In this document: positions 11,035 to 26,984 of the stretch, piece after piece
Layout of the letters: the number at the start of each line of letters is the position of its first letter
Position numbering within the stretch: position 1 is the first letter of the stretch
From: Scenedesmus sp. ARA3
Lineage: Eukaryota; Chlorophyta; Chlorophyceae; Sphaeropleales; Scenedesmaceae
Assembly (NCBI GenBank): GCA_004335835.1
Contig: RWJK01001439.1
Span: 4,293-38,599, forward strand
Length of the DNA: 34,307 nt
Direction: 5' to 3'
The notes under the pieces: generated by a model
Told to the model about the DNA's origin: nothing
Seen by the model: the letters and a program-made list of their open reading frames with translations, nothing else
Database searches by the model: none
Translations under genes and position numbers: made by a program

Positions 11035-11084
11035 CACGTGACATGGTCCACGTCCAATGGACGTCAGTGAATGACGTTGAACGT
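11035..11084. promoter_or_regulatory. Cluster of ACGT-core motifs (G-box/CRE-like) upstream of COG3
   Basis: Five ACGT cores in 49 bp (at 11036, 11050, 11061, 11074, 11081), including a CACGTG G-box at 11035-11040 and TGACGT/ACGTCA half-sites, plus a CCAAT at 11054-11058. Such cores bind bZIP or bHLH factors in plants and algae. It is about 340 bp upstream of the COG3 ATG and 1.7 kb from the SAHH ATG. Function is inferred. Confidence 0.4.
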
Positions 11085-12781
11085 CAACTCTGACTGTACA
11101 ATTGATACCGTTGTCCAAGAATGTCCAGCTCACCACTCCGTAAGACAGCAGAGAAAAGCGAGTTTTGGCTGTCACAGCACCGTGCTGGTGACCAGCAGCA
11201 GCGCAATCGCAACTTGCAAAACTGCAACCTGCAACCTAGAATCTGGGAGCTGTATGACAGTCAGGACGAAGTGACTTCGTCCTTTGGCATGTGCACCTGA
11301 TGTAACCATTGCTGTGTGACACAGCTGCGGCAGCTGAACGTGCAGCACGCTCTTTGCTTGAGTACTGTTGCTTCTGGCAGAAGCAGAACGAGCAACTCGC
11401 TCGGCACAGGGGGTGTTGCTCAGAATCCCTGAAGAGAACACTGCAGTGTGCAGATGAGGGCCTCTGATCTGCGGCATCATGCCGCCATGATGTTGTGCAA
11501 GCGCATGCCAGCCTGGTGACGATTGAGTGTGGCTGATGCCAGGCGCTTGGACCATTGCCTGGGCCATCTTAACGCCACTACTGCAAAAACAGCCCAGCGG
11601 CTTGTACAGTGTAAAATGACGAATACTAGACAAAGCCAGGATACCGAAGTACGCTGGTCATGCACAGCTGCGCACCTTCAAGCAATGCTGACAGTGCACC
11701 AGCCACTGCCCACAGCCACTACGGCCGACCCAGAGCAAGCCCAAGTATGCAGCAGTCATAAACAGTAAGCGCAGCTGCTCTGTCAACAATGCTGCCAGCA
11801 CGAGTGCAACTGTGGCCTTGCGTGCTGGGTGCGCCACGCCAGTTGCAAAGACACCACACCAGGGACATTCAAATTGTGGGTGCACGCATCGGCTGCTGAC
11901 AGGCATGCTTGTGCCTCCCCAGGTTGTTGTAAAGGGAGAGTTTTCAATTTACAACATATAAGCAGGGCTGAAGCTGGCTCTGTTGCGTCGCGCGCCTGTG
12001 TTGCAGTCAGTGCTGCTGCAGCTACATTTCTTTGTCATGCACAGCTGCAGGCTCACGGCAACCAGCCTGAATGGCAGCACCACAGCATGCTGTGTGGTCC
12101 TCCATCAGCAAAGGCAATGTGTGTAATGCTTGAAACATAAAGCCTGCTAGCTTGATGCAGCATTCTGCAGCGAGTGTAAACACTGCAGGGGGTATCAACG
12201 CGGTTGCCAGCTTTGCTGCTGCAAGTGTGCTCTACTGCGGCAGGCGGCACTCAATCCGCAAATGCCTTCTGGGTCTCACCAGCTCATTGCACCTGTGGCG
12301 AAACAGCATAACTGAATAGGTGCTGTTGCCGCTTCTGTTGGCTGGGCTGCACCAGCTGCTGGGCAGTTAAATGCCATGCAGTACTTGCGGCAGTACTGTG
12401 CTGCTGGTGGCAAATTTAGCAGGCAACACCCATGCTGATCGATCATGCGCGCTAGCAGCTGCTTTCAGCTGTTTTCAGCCCCCGTCAGCATCCATCATCA
12501 TGTGGACCTGTGTCCATATGCCACGCCTACTGTGCTGCGACAGCAGGTGCATCTAAATGCAGAATGATGATGCGCGGCGACGCACAACGCTGTATTACTG
12601 AGTTGACGTGATCACAACCACAAGATTCCCAAGGTATCATTGACCCAGCAACTCCTGGCGTGAGGTTTTGGTCCAACGCGCGGGTGACTGCTGCGTGCTA
12701 CTTGAATGGCAGCACCAGCCTGAGCAGCCTTACCTTTACCTCAGGGCCTCAGTTGCCCGTTTCATTCAAAAGCTTATCAAA

Positions 12782-18055
<5,274 letters not shown>

Positions 18056-18887
18056 GCGGCAGGGAGTGCTGCTTTGCCGCGCTGATCGGCTTGAGGCCTT
18101 GGGTGCGCGCTGGCGTGCACATTCAGGTGCTGCTTGGTAGCTGTTGGTGGGAGCTGGCGGCAGCAGGGGCGGTTGCGTGCTGCGGCGCTGCGTGCGTAGC
18201 TGCTGCTGCTGCGAAGCAGGCAGCGGCGTGGCGTGTGGCTACAGCAGCAGGGCCAGTACTGCTGGTGTGAGGTGCAGTTGAAGGCAGCGTGCGTGCTGTG
18301 CGGCTCAGCTGCTTGAGCTGCGTTGTTGCTGGTATCTTGTGTACAGCTGTAGGTTCTGCAGTCAGCGTGTTCATGACACTCTGTTGAGTTGTTACATTCG
18401 CACAGGGCAGGGTTCAGCCGGGCCGGAGTTGGGTCATTGCACAACTGTTGTCTAGAGCAGCCACATCCCCCAAAGGCACTCCCAGCTCACATGGTTTGTT
18501 GTTTGGGGCTGCTGGCAACTACTACTACACTGGATGCTGTCTGGTCAAAGCATTTGTTGATGGTGTGATGAGCCCTCCAAATGTTTTGGGGTGCTGTTGA
18601 TGCTCGGGGGTGGTACTAGGACAGCAAGCGCGGTCTATATGCTTGCTGGCCTGCAACACTGAAGAAGTGTCCATGGCTTGCATCTGGGTAACATCAGGAT
18701 GCTGCACTGTCTTACTGCGGGCTGGCATCGCAGTTCAAGCTAGCAGTCTGGGCACTGCAGTGAAGAAAGCATTAAACATGCCAGGCTCTGTGCACAAATT
18801 AAGTCACAGGGCTGACTGTGAATCTGTGCCATGCCAGCTGAGCCACACACACGTACACGCATGTGTCTTGCACCAAAGTTACTACTG

Positions 18888-18892
18888 TTACA
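18888..18892 (-). terminator. Candidate TGTAA poly(A) signal for the MoCo sulfurase-like gene
   Basis: TGTAA on the minus strand, about 305 bp after the stop at 19195. Inferred from algal convention. Confidence 0.35.
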
Positions 18893-19124
18893 CTGGGAGC
18901 ACTGGTGCTGCACCATAAAAGACATGCTACGTGTTGCAATGCCAAGCTCTGCAACCAACAAGCAACAACTTGTTGCAGGCTGCACTTCTGCCGCCAGCAC
19001 TGGTACAGCACCCGGGTGCCTGTGGGCCCACAGGCCTGTCCTTGTCCTTCTCTTCTCTCATTTACGCGCGGAAGAGCATAGGCCCAAGCAGGCTTGCCTG
19101 CTTCAAGCAGTGATGCGCAGGACG

Positions 19125-19136
19125 TGTAACTTGTAA
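19125..19136 (+). terminator. Candidate double TGTAA poly(A) signal for SAHH
   Basis: TGTAA at 19125-19129 and 19132-19136, the first plus-strand TGTAA I find after the SAHH stop, about 1.07 kb downstream. If used, the SAHH 3' UTR is long and overlaps the opposing transcript. Confidence 0.35.
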
Positions 19137-19194
19137 CAGCACCCACACTTCCAACACTAAACACTAGTTGCCACTGACTGTTCAGCTCCAGTGA

Positions 19195-20968
19195 TCAGCA
19201 GTACACCTCAGCAGACCACTCCAGTGTGCTGTCAGCAGCCGCCAGCAGCTTCACGCCCCTGTCATCCACAAACTTGCCGTGCAGGAAGCGCAGTACTGCG
19301 TGCATGTCCTCAAAGGTACTCAGGTACCCCAGTGACACACGAATGCTGCCAGTCGGCAGCTGCACTGGCACCATGCCGCTGTCCCTGCTGCCGTCTGCTG
19401 CTGCTGCTGCCTTGGCAGGCCGCAGCACTGTCAGCAGCTGCCCTCTGTGGTTGCTGGCAGCACGGGAGCGCTCCTGCAGCAAAACACACAGCACACATGT
19501 GCACAGTTGATGGTTTTGAAATGAGATGGAAGGACACACCACTGACAGCCGGCGCACCAGCCACCCGCATGCAAGGCGTTGCTGCACATGAAATGTGCGC
19601 GGCGCTGTTTTAGGGCTTTGACGTATTGCCTGCTTCCCGTGCCGCACGCAAAGTCACCAACAGCCGCCGTCTATGGTGCTCTGATCCATGCTGATCATTG
19701 GAGCAACGGCAACTGACTAACAATGTTACATAGTTTGTTGGAACCAGCGTGCTCACCTCTTCTGGGGTGATGCCCAGGTTTGGCAAGCACACACCTGGGT
19801 TGCAATTGCAACCGGTGCGCAGCTGCAGCCCTGCGGCAGCAGCGGCGCCCTCCACCACACCTGGTGGGATGGGTGAGCCGCGAGGACACAGCACCTGCAT
19901 GGTCATGCATTTTGAGGAGGAAAGGGCATGCGCCAGCAGCAGCACAGCTGTGGGCGTTATGATTAGGAGAGCAGCGGCTGTGGAGAGCCAGGGGTCATCA
20001 GAAACCTGTGGCAATGCAGCTGTGCAGGAATGCATCACGAATGCCTTGCCTTGCCAGCCAAGCAGTCAGCTGCTGCCCTGCCTGCCAAGTCACACATCCT
20101 GGATGACGAGCAGGTGTAACCAAACTACACGAAGCAGCAGCCCACCTGCAGGTGGATGATGCTGCTCTGGATTAGCTCCAAGAAAAATGATGGTGGGAAG
20201 GTGTCAAACACAAAAGAATGAAGCAAAACGCCTACAACCAAAATTGACGTTCAAATCAGCATATGCCACAGCCCACCTGGAACTGGAAGATGCCGCTCTG
20301 ATGCTGGTGGCCCTGCTCATGCCGCCCAAACAGCTGCACCAGCGGCGCGCCGTTGCTGTGGCGCAGCCCTGTCAGCTGGCGGTGCATCCAGCTGCGCAGG
20401 CTCTCCACATGAGCTGCAATTGCCTGCGCAGCAGCAAGAGCACAACAGCAAGCGACAGGTTGAGTTGATGGTGCTGCTGCAGTGTTAGGGGTTCGTGAGC
20501 AGCGGTCCATGCTGCATTAGCTACTTGCAGGATGGTTTCCTGCACTGCACATTTGCACATGGTGTAACATCATCATCATGCTGCTGCTGCTCCACCCTGG
20601 CCTCATGTTGCTCGCAGGACTCTCCAGATGCTGCGAGTAATTCTATCACACCCCCATGCAGCCATCAGCAGGCTTACAACTGCAATGAACTGCAATGGTT
20701 TCAAACCAGCAAGTTGCTGCAATTAACAACTAATCGCACCTCCATGCCTCCCAGGGCCTCCAGCTGGGCAAAGCCGTGCTTGAGTGAGGCGATGCTCAGG
20801 AATGACAGCGTGCCATCCTCCCAGCCTGCACACACATGTGCATGTTGGCAGCAGCAGCAGCAGCAGCAGCAGCAGAAAGAGCAGCAGTGAGCAGAAAGGC
20901 TGAGAGGAGAGGAATGGCAGTGTGCCGTCCTCCCAGCCTGCAGGCACAACCAGGTGTGCAGGTGTGTA

Positions 20969-21030
<62 letters not shown>

Positions 21031-22302
21031 AACGGAACAGCAGCACAATTTAGGCACAAAAAGGGCCTGCATGTGAACAGAAGCACCGGGAATCATCCTG
21101 GAGCAACACGGCTGTCAGCGCATGACTGCAAGTTGCAGGGCAAGTTACCACAAACAGGAAGCACAGGGCCCAAAAGGGCTTGCAGCATTTCTGCAATGCA
21201 TGATGTTACATGGGTTCAGCAGGGTGTTTATTTGACAGACATTCACCAACCAGACCTATTGCACAGATCCATTGCTGCGCACCTGCAGGCAGCGGTGACA
21301 GCACATGCCACGCGTCCTCTGCTGTGCACCAGTCCACTGAGCCGCCTCCAAAATAGACCTTGTGCAGCAGCACAGCAGCGGCCTTGCTGACAATCAATGC
21401 GCCTAGGCCTGATGGGTAGCCAAACATCTTGTAGAAGGAGACTGGCACAAAGTCAGCTTGCACCTGCCGTGGCAGATGCAGACGCAGGTTTGAACATGCA
21501 GTGTAGCATGTTGGTGGTTATGCATAGAGGGGCAGTGACACATTTGTAGAAAGAGACAGGCACGAAGTCGGCCTGCACCTGCAGTGGCAAAACCGCAAAG
21601 TTCCAATGTTGAGGAGGGGCGCAGCATGCCTTGGGAGCCCGAAGGGTGGCCAAAAGCATTTAAAGATGAAGGCAGGAACAAAGTCCCCTTGCATCTGTGT
21701 TGATAATGGCCAAGCATTCAATCTCAACAACAATGAGGTGCAGCGCAGCATTGGGTTTGTGGTTGCGGGAGCTGGTGCTACTGCGGTTCTCGTCAAGGCT
21801 GTGGCATGGACAGGGCTGCAGCCCGAGTCCTGGGTCCCAGCTTCCCTGCGCACTGCTGCACACTCTGCTGCTGCTGCTGCTGCTGCTGTTCGCTCATGCT
21901 GCCGCTGCTGCAAGTATATGTCTATGCCCACCTGTGACAAGTCCAGGCTGTGAGTAGGCACATATGCTGCTGCATCCAGCATCACTAAGTATTTGTTAGC
22001 GCCATCCGACTTGGCATGCGCCTGTGCCACCCAGTCAGTGGGATACAGCTGACCCTCGTAGTTATCTTTCACCGGATATGCCACCAGGTGCAGCGTCACA
22101 CTTTCTGCTGCTGCTGCAGCATTGCCATTGTTGGTCGCCTCATCACCACAGCCGCCGCTGCTGCTGCTGCTGTTGGTGTTGGGTGTGTCTAGCCACTGCT
22201 GCATCTGTTCCCTGCTGAGGCAGCGCAGCTCTGCGCCGGCCTGCTTTGCATATGCACCCATGCCGAGCACGCTCTTGTGGTTGGCCTGCGTGTAGATGAA
22301 CT

Positions 22303-22338
<36 letters not shown>

Positions 22339-23333
22339 CCTTGCCGGGGCTCCATGGGAAGAACTCTGACACCATCTTCATTGACTCAGTGGCACCCCTG
22401 CAGAGGACAGTTTGAGAGATTTCAGTGAACATTCCGCAGGGGGCTCTTTATGCTGTTGAGGCTCCAAGACAACAACTTGAAAAACCTCGTTCAATGCCTG
22501 GCAAACGAGGCTTACACCAGCAGGACAAGTCAGCGGAGCGAACATGCGGGCCTGTTGCTCACCGTGTGAAGATGCAGTGGTACTGCTGCGGGTCTGCGTT
22601 GAAGTGCGCGAGCACTTGCCGCCGCGCTGCCGCTACTTCCTGTGTGGCGCGCAGGCTGCTGGCGTTGCGGCTGTGCGGGTTGCCAAAGGCGGAATGCTCC
22701 AGCTCAGCCATGATGGCACGCAGTTGGGAGGTGGTGTACTGGCCTGAGCCTGGAGAATGAGCAAGACAATATAAAACACCATGTGGCTGCAAGGTGTCAG
22801 TACCACATGCCAAAAACATAACCTTTATTGTGGCTCCTGCAAGTTGGATGGAGGCATGGTGAGGAAGCTAGCAGCTTGTGCTGCAGGTAACCGGGCAAGG
22901 CTGCTTGCAGGAATAGGACTGACAATGGCTGAGCCACACCATGTGGGCAGCGCCAGTTTGCTGTACTCCATACAATAAAATTACAGCCACTTGCCTGTCC
23001 AGTCCAGGTAGTGCTGTCCTTCCAGCCTCTTGCCAAGCTCTGCCTGGTAGTTGGCATCTAGCCAGCCACTGTAGCCATACGCAGCGCCATGCTGCTGCAA
23101 GAAAGCAGCACGAGCTTCCTCCAAGCTACCACAAGGAAGGGCAGCTGGGTTGTCTGCATGGTCAGGCGCAACAGCTTGGTTTGGCAGCAGCACGAGCACG
23201 AGCACTGCTCGGCATGCTGCTCAGCAGCAGGTTGCAGCACAGGGTAGCAGAAGCAGCAGCAGCAGTCCAGTTCGGGCGCGTCAAGCTGCAACCTCCTCAG
23301 TACTTCACCTCCAAAAGTTCCACAGGTTGACAT
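19195..23333 (-). CDS. MOCOS: Molybdenum cofactor sulfurase-like PLP protein without MOSC domain
   Basis: Exons: 23333-23309, 23153-22995, 22749-22563, 22397-21932, 21463-21283, 20825-20740, 20423-20277, 19894-19757, 19473-19195 (TGA); phases agree; 555 aa. Family members (plant ABA3, animal MOCOS) transfer sulfur from cysteine to molybdenum cofactor for aldehyde oxidase and xanthine dehydrogenase. Seen: YGYSGWLDANYQAEL, AFGNPHSRNASS, IFTRGATESMKMV, LDAAAYVPTHSLDLS, then SFYKMFGYPSGLGALIV with the expected PLP lysine, WEDGTLSFLSIASLKHGF, and RTGCNCNPGVC with the expected persulfide cysteine. It ends soon after LGYLSTFEDMHAVL, where ABA3 (about 820 aa) continues into MOSC. Intron 2 has a GC donor. 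The first exon (25 nt) is the weakest part; the exon 2 acceptor could also be 23144. Confidence 0.85.
20146..20172 (-). repeat. Donor-side echo of MOCOS-like exon 7
   Basis: Repeats the end of exon 7 (HQSGIFQFQ codons, diverged) and its donor GTGGGCTG, 131 bp downstream of the real junction at 20277. Confidence 0.75.
20849..21028 (-). repeat. Two (CTG)n tracts in MOCOS-like intron 5
   Basis: Sense-strand (CTG)n at about 20849-20875, before the real exon 6 acceptor, and a longer one (about 19 units, 20972-21028) before the echo acceptor. The echo appears to have copied the whole tract-plus-acceptor arrangement. Confidence 0.85.
20911..20939 (-). repeat. Acceptor-side echo of MOCOS-like exon 6
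   Basis: Repeats GCAG and the codons for GWEDGTL(P)FLS, 114 bp upstream of the real start at 20825, with a CTG tract upstream of it as well. Confidence 0.9.
21542..21697 (-). repeat. Two acceptor-side echoes of MOCOS-like exon 5
   Basis: Copy 21578-21542 reads VQADFVPVSFYK preceded by CAG. Copy 21694-21640 reads MQGDFVPAFIFK and has lost the Tyr-Lys. Both lie upstream of the real exon (21463), which carries the PLP-lysine motif. Confidence 0.93.
21866..21889. repeat. CTG/CAG microsatellite in MOCOS-like intron 4
   Basis: (CTG)n on the plus strand, (CAG)n in sense, shortly after the exon 4 donor. Confidence 0.85.
22750..22994 (-). other. GC-AG intron 2 of the MOCOS-like gene
   Basis: Donor ACAG/GCAAGT after the Asp-Trp-Thr codons; the acceptor CTCCAG precedes GCTCAGGCC. 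Phase 1 on both sides. The nearby GT would give the wrong frame for GSGQYTTSQLRAI. Confidence 0.8.
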
Positions 23334-24099
23334 TTTCTAAATGTCCGGTTGTACCGAGGTCGCGGTGTTTCCGTGCTCGAGTGCTGACTCGAAGAGTGTG
23401 ACGACAGCTAGTCTGGCAGTTTAATGACAGCAAACGACGAGTCACACCGACAGAAGTACGTTGCGTGTAGTCAAGAACCGATCTGCAGCTTGAGCAGGAG
23501 AATGAGTTGCTCGAGAAGCCAGGTCATTCATGTCAAATAGTGTGGCACTTTAAGCCATTTCAAATGATTTGATAAGGGGCCCCTACCGCAGGTGGGTCTT
23601 CAGGAACCTTTAGTCAACCACATAGCGCAATTAAAGAAGCCGATCCTGGCGTGCAGGGCGGCTTTGAGCAAACCCTACATGAACACGTGTGCTACGAGCG
23701 GCCGAGCACAAGCAGAAAATCAGAAGCAGTGACTTGACTTGAAGCCACCGCCCGAAGCGGCCCTCATCTAAAAGCATGCAGTCGTACGCCATGGACCAGC
23801 ACCAACTGCAGCATGCACCATCTGACCTTGCCTGAAGACACCTCTGGTGCCAAGTTTTACACAAATTTGTTGAGACATGCACATGTGTGCCGATGCATGT
23901 ACATTAGTAATTTACGCGCTTCAAACGCTTACATGCTGCAATCGCAGCATGCCCTGCAGTGCCAAGCAGGCCACAGCCCTGGCATGCTCTCAACACAAAA
24001 GCTTGGCCAAACACCATGGTGTACAACAGGCTCCGGTCTGAGAAGAGGTTGAATTGAATTATCAATGCCCACAGGGCAACCGCCTGAACCCATCAACCA

Positions 24100-24119
24100 T
24101 TACACCCTCAACCATTACA
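24100..24119 (-). terminator. Candidate paired TGTAA poly(A) signals for the SNF2-RING gene
   Basis: TGTAA on the minus strand at 24115-24119 and 24100-24104, within a short tandem duplication about 670 bp after the stop. Confidence 0.3.
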
Positions 24120-24659
24120 CCGTAAAATGCAAACTCTCCCTTTGACCATAAAAGTCGTACTTTAACACCGGTCAGCAATCCATCAGCATCAGCAATCCAT
24201 CAGCAAACATCCAGGATGGTGACCACCCACTTCAAGTGACTTGTGTCAACAGACCCATAAACACAGCACCATCTGTCGGACTGCAGCTAGCACAATGATC
24301 GTCAAGCAAACACTGAGCAGAGCTGCGACCATGTACAGCCAACAAGAACGTCCTGAAACTGACACCGCCCAGTCAGTAGCCCTGTGCAGACAATGAAAAT
24401 TACCTACCTACTAAAATGTCTCCACCACAAGCACTGGCTACCAAGATATGCTGTGATCACACACCTCCCTCAGACAAAGCCGGACTCTCTACGTTCTGGT
24501 TCAGAATCAAGACATGCTGAACATGCACCATGTTTGAACTGCGACCGCGGCTGCGGGCGGCTGCGCCAGCGCTGCGAGAAGCAGTAACTCCTACACACTG
24601 ATCCTCAGGCACTACGTAGTGCTTGTAGCTACAGGTGCCTTGGTGCCCAGCAGCTCCAC

Positions 24660-24741
24660 CAAACATTGGCAAGCTGCCAGCTGGCTGAATTGAAAGCTGC
24701 CAAACATCAGCAAGCTGTCAGCTGGCTACAACATAAGCTGC
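24660..24741. repeat. 41-bp tandem duplication
   Basis: Two adjacent copies (24660-24700, 24701-24741) with a few substitutions, just downstream of the SNF2-RING stop codon. Confidence 0.9.
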
Positions 24742-24788
24742 CACCAGGCCAGAGCCAAACTAGACAAAGCCTGTGCACTCCACCTGCA

Positions 24789-25096
24789 TCACAGCTCCAT
24801 GTCCTGCGCACTAGCCCCGCCTGCTGCAGCTGCTGCCGCCGCTGCTGCAGCACCCGTGCGTGGCTCTGCAGCAACTGCTGCTGCTGCTGCTGCTGCTGCC
24901 CCGCTGCTGCCATCGCCATTGTGTCCATCTAGCTCTGGTGTGCGGAACAGCAGGTCAAGCTCGGCAATCTTCAGCACCTGACGATCTGTTCTCAAGTTTC
25001 CTGCAAGTGCTGCTGCTGCTGCCACCCTCCTGTTCCTGGCTGCAACAGGGTCGTTCAGCTCATCCTCTGCTACTGCTGCTGCTGCTGCTGGGGCAG

Positions 25097-25127
<31 letters not shown>

Positions 25128-26044
25128 CGCCGCGCTGCTGCCAGCGCCGTCGCCTGCTGCTGCTGCTGCTGCTGGTGCCGGTGCTGTTGGTGCTGCATGG
25201 CCCTGCCTGATGCGTCTCACGTCCATGATGCGCGCTTCAACAGAGCCCTGGCGCAGCAAGCACAGCAGAAACAAATGACTTTTCATCAGGACTCATGAAG
25301 TTTCCATCCTGTAAGTGATGTCCCCGTACAAAACAAATCAGCATGTGTGCACACTGGATGGACCAAGCAGACCAGGTTAAGGTGAGCAGCTGCTACATGC
25401 TGCACAGCAGGCAGGTAGGCCATCAGCAGCCATCCCAGCCATGACCTGTAGGAGCCACCGCCTCCTGACGTAGTGCAGTCTGAGCAGCGCTTTAAGCGTG
25501 GCAACCAGCCACAATACACACCTGGGTGCCAGACGCACGGCCACTTGGGCAGCAGCTCACCTTAACATAGAAGCGCTTCACGGTCACCTTCCGCTGCTGT
25601 CCCATGCGCCACGCGCGGCCTGCAGCAAACAAGCATACGCGTCAGTTACTCGGCCGGTCTAACGCTCTTCGGGGGCAAGTGCACCACGCAGGCGTGGCCG
25701 GTCGACATGCAGTCAGAGCTTCGCCACACATGCCGCCCCACTGCGTATCAATACATGTGACACCTTTGAATCTGAAGCATGGCACAGGCTGGTTGCAACA
25801 GCTGCAAGTTAGGGAGCAGCAATGCACAGGCGCGTAGGCCGCACTCACCGATGGCCTGCTCCTCCAGCGCGGGGTTTTGACTTTGCAAGAAACAGATGCT
25901 GCGCTCAGTTGCATAAACAGCAGGTGCTGTGCCAAAACTGAACTTATGTGCAGGCCGCTGCCCCCCTACCCTCTGATCACTCACCGATGGCCTGCTCCTC
26001 CAGTGCGGGGTTGAGGCACGGCTCCAGCAGGAACACGTGGCTGC

Positions 26045-26085
<41 letters not shown>

Positions 26086-26946
26086 GATGTTGTCAGTAGA
26101 ACTGCTCCAGCCTCAGCAGAGACCAGTGCGTGGCCGCAGCACAATCAGCCACACAAAACAGCTAGTGCTACTGCATAGCGACAGGGAAGTCATTGCAACT
26201 TCAACTGCACACTGGCGTGCCGGCAAGCGCGTCACAGAGCGAGCTGTGTTGGTTCTGGCTCAAGGGCAGCAGGCTGCACGCATTGGTTCTGTTGGTTCTG
26301 CTGTCAGCAGAATCAACACCACCAAAGCGTTCAGCTTGCTACTCATGGGTTCGCCGACGCATGTGACAACGCGCACGTGGCTGCAGCCAGGTCAATGCTG
26401 ACAGCGCCGCTGCGCATGCTGAGCAATTACCGGCACATGCACCACTGATTCAATGCACACTGTGCGCTTGCAAGGCCCCAGAAGCAACTTCATTATCCAA
26501 AACATGCACTCCTGGCTGTGCTCAGGTTAATGCCGCCGAGCAGCTGCGCATGCAGGCGCAGTCATGGGAGTCTGCACTTCCACCCACAACCAAACACAGT
26601 GCGCTGGCAGGCTCTCTCTCATCTTTGAGGCGTTCACATGGGTTTTCCAAAACAGATCGCACCTGGCTGCGGTCAGATTTATGCCCACGGCACCGCTGCG
26701 CATGCTGAGCAATCCCGGCATCCTCCCACCCCCTCCCTCCTATACACAGTGCGCATGCATGGCCCCAGAAGCAATTTCATTTATTAGTAAATGCACACCT
26801 GGCTGCGGTGAGGTTGATGCCCACGGCGCCGCTGCGCATGCTGAGCAGGAACACCGTAGTGGGCGGGTCGCTCTGGAAGGCCTCAATGGCCTTGGCACGC
26901 GCACGCTGCGCCATGCTGCCCGTAATGGTCCTGCTCATATTACATG

Positions 26947-26984
<38 letters not shown>

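Larger units (their letters stand above)
10700..12781. other. Divergent intergenic region between COG3 and SAHH
   Basis: About 2.1 kb separating two oppositely oriented start codons; it must hold both promoters and 5' UTRs. Open frames exist on both strands but none resembles a known family. The most protein-like is an 82-codon minus-strand frame at 11906-11658 with a hydrophobic middle (ALVLAALLTEQLRLLFMTAA), not accepted as a gene. Confidence 0.6.
18056..19194. other. Convergent 3' region between SAHH and the MoCo sulfurase-like gene
   Basis: No coding exon recognised. It must contain both 3' UTRs. No obvious large repeats were seen. Confidence 0.6.
23334..24788. other. Intergenic region between the SNF2-RING gene and the MOCOS-like gene
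   Basis: About 1.45 kb without a recognisable exon. It holds three small tandem duplications: 24096-24120 (about 15 bp, each copy with a minus-strand TGTAA), 24173-24206 (17 bp x2) and 24660-24741 (41 bp x2). Confidence 0.6.

Noticed and set aside
11172..11633. 153-codon minus-strand frame in the intergenic region
   Set aside because: No domain, signal or neighbouring exon supports it; composition is like the surrounding non-coding DNA.
11658..11906. 82-codon minus-strand frame with hydrophobic stretch and a Cys-Pro-Trp-Cys
   Set aside because: Could be a small membrane protein but nothing else supports it; mentioned under the intergenic region only.
21518..21931. Continuation of the long minus-strand frame beyond MOCOS-like exon 4
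   Set aside because: The good donor at 21932 ends the exon; beyond it the frame reads through intron and a diverged echo, and the true SFYKMFGYPSG exon is at 21463.
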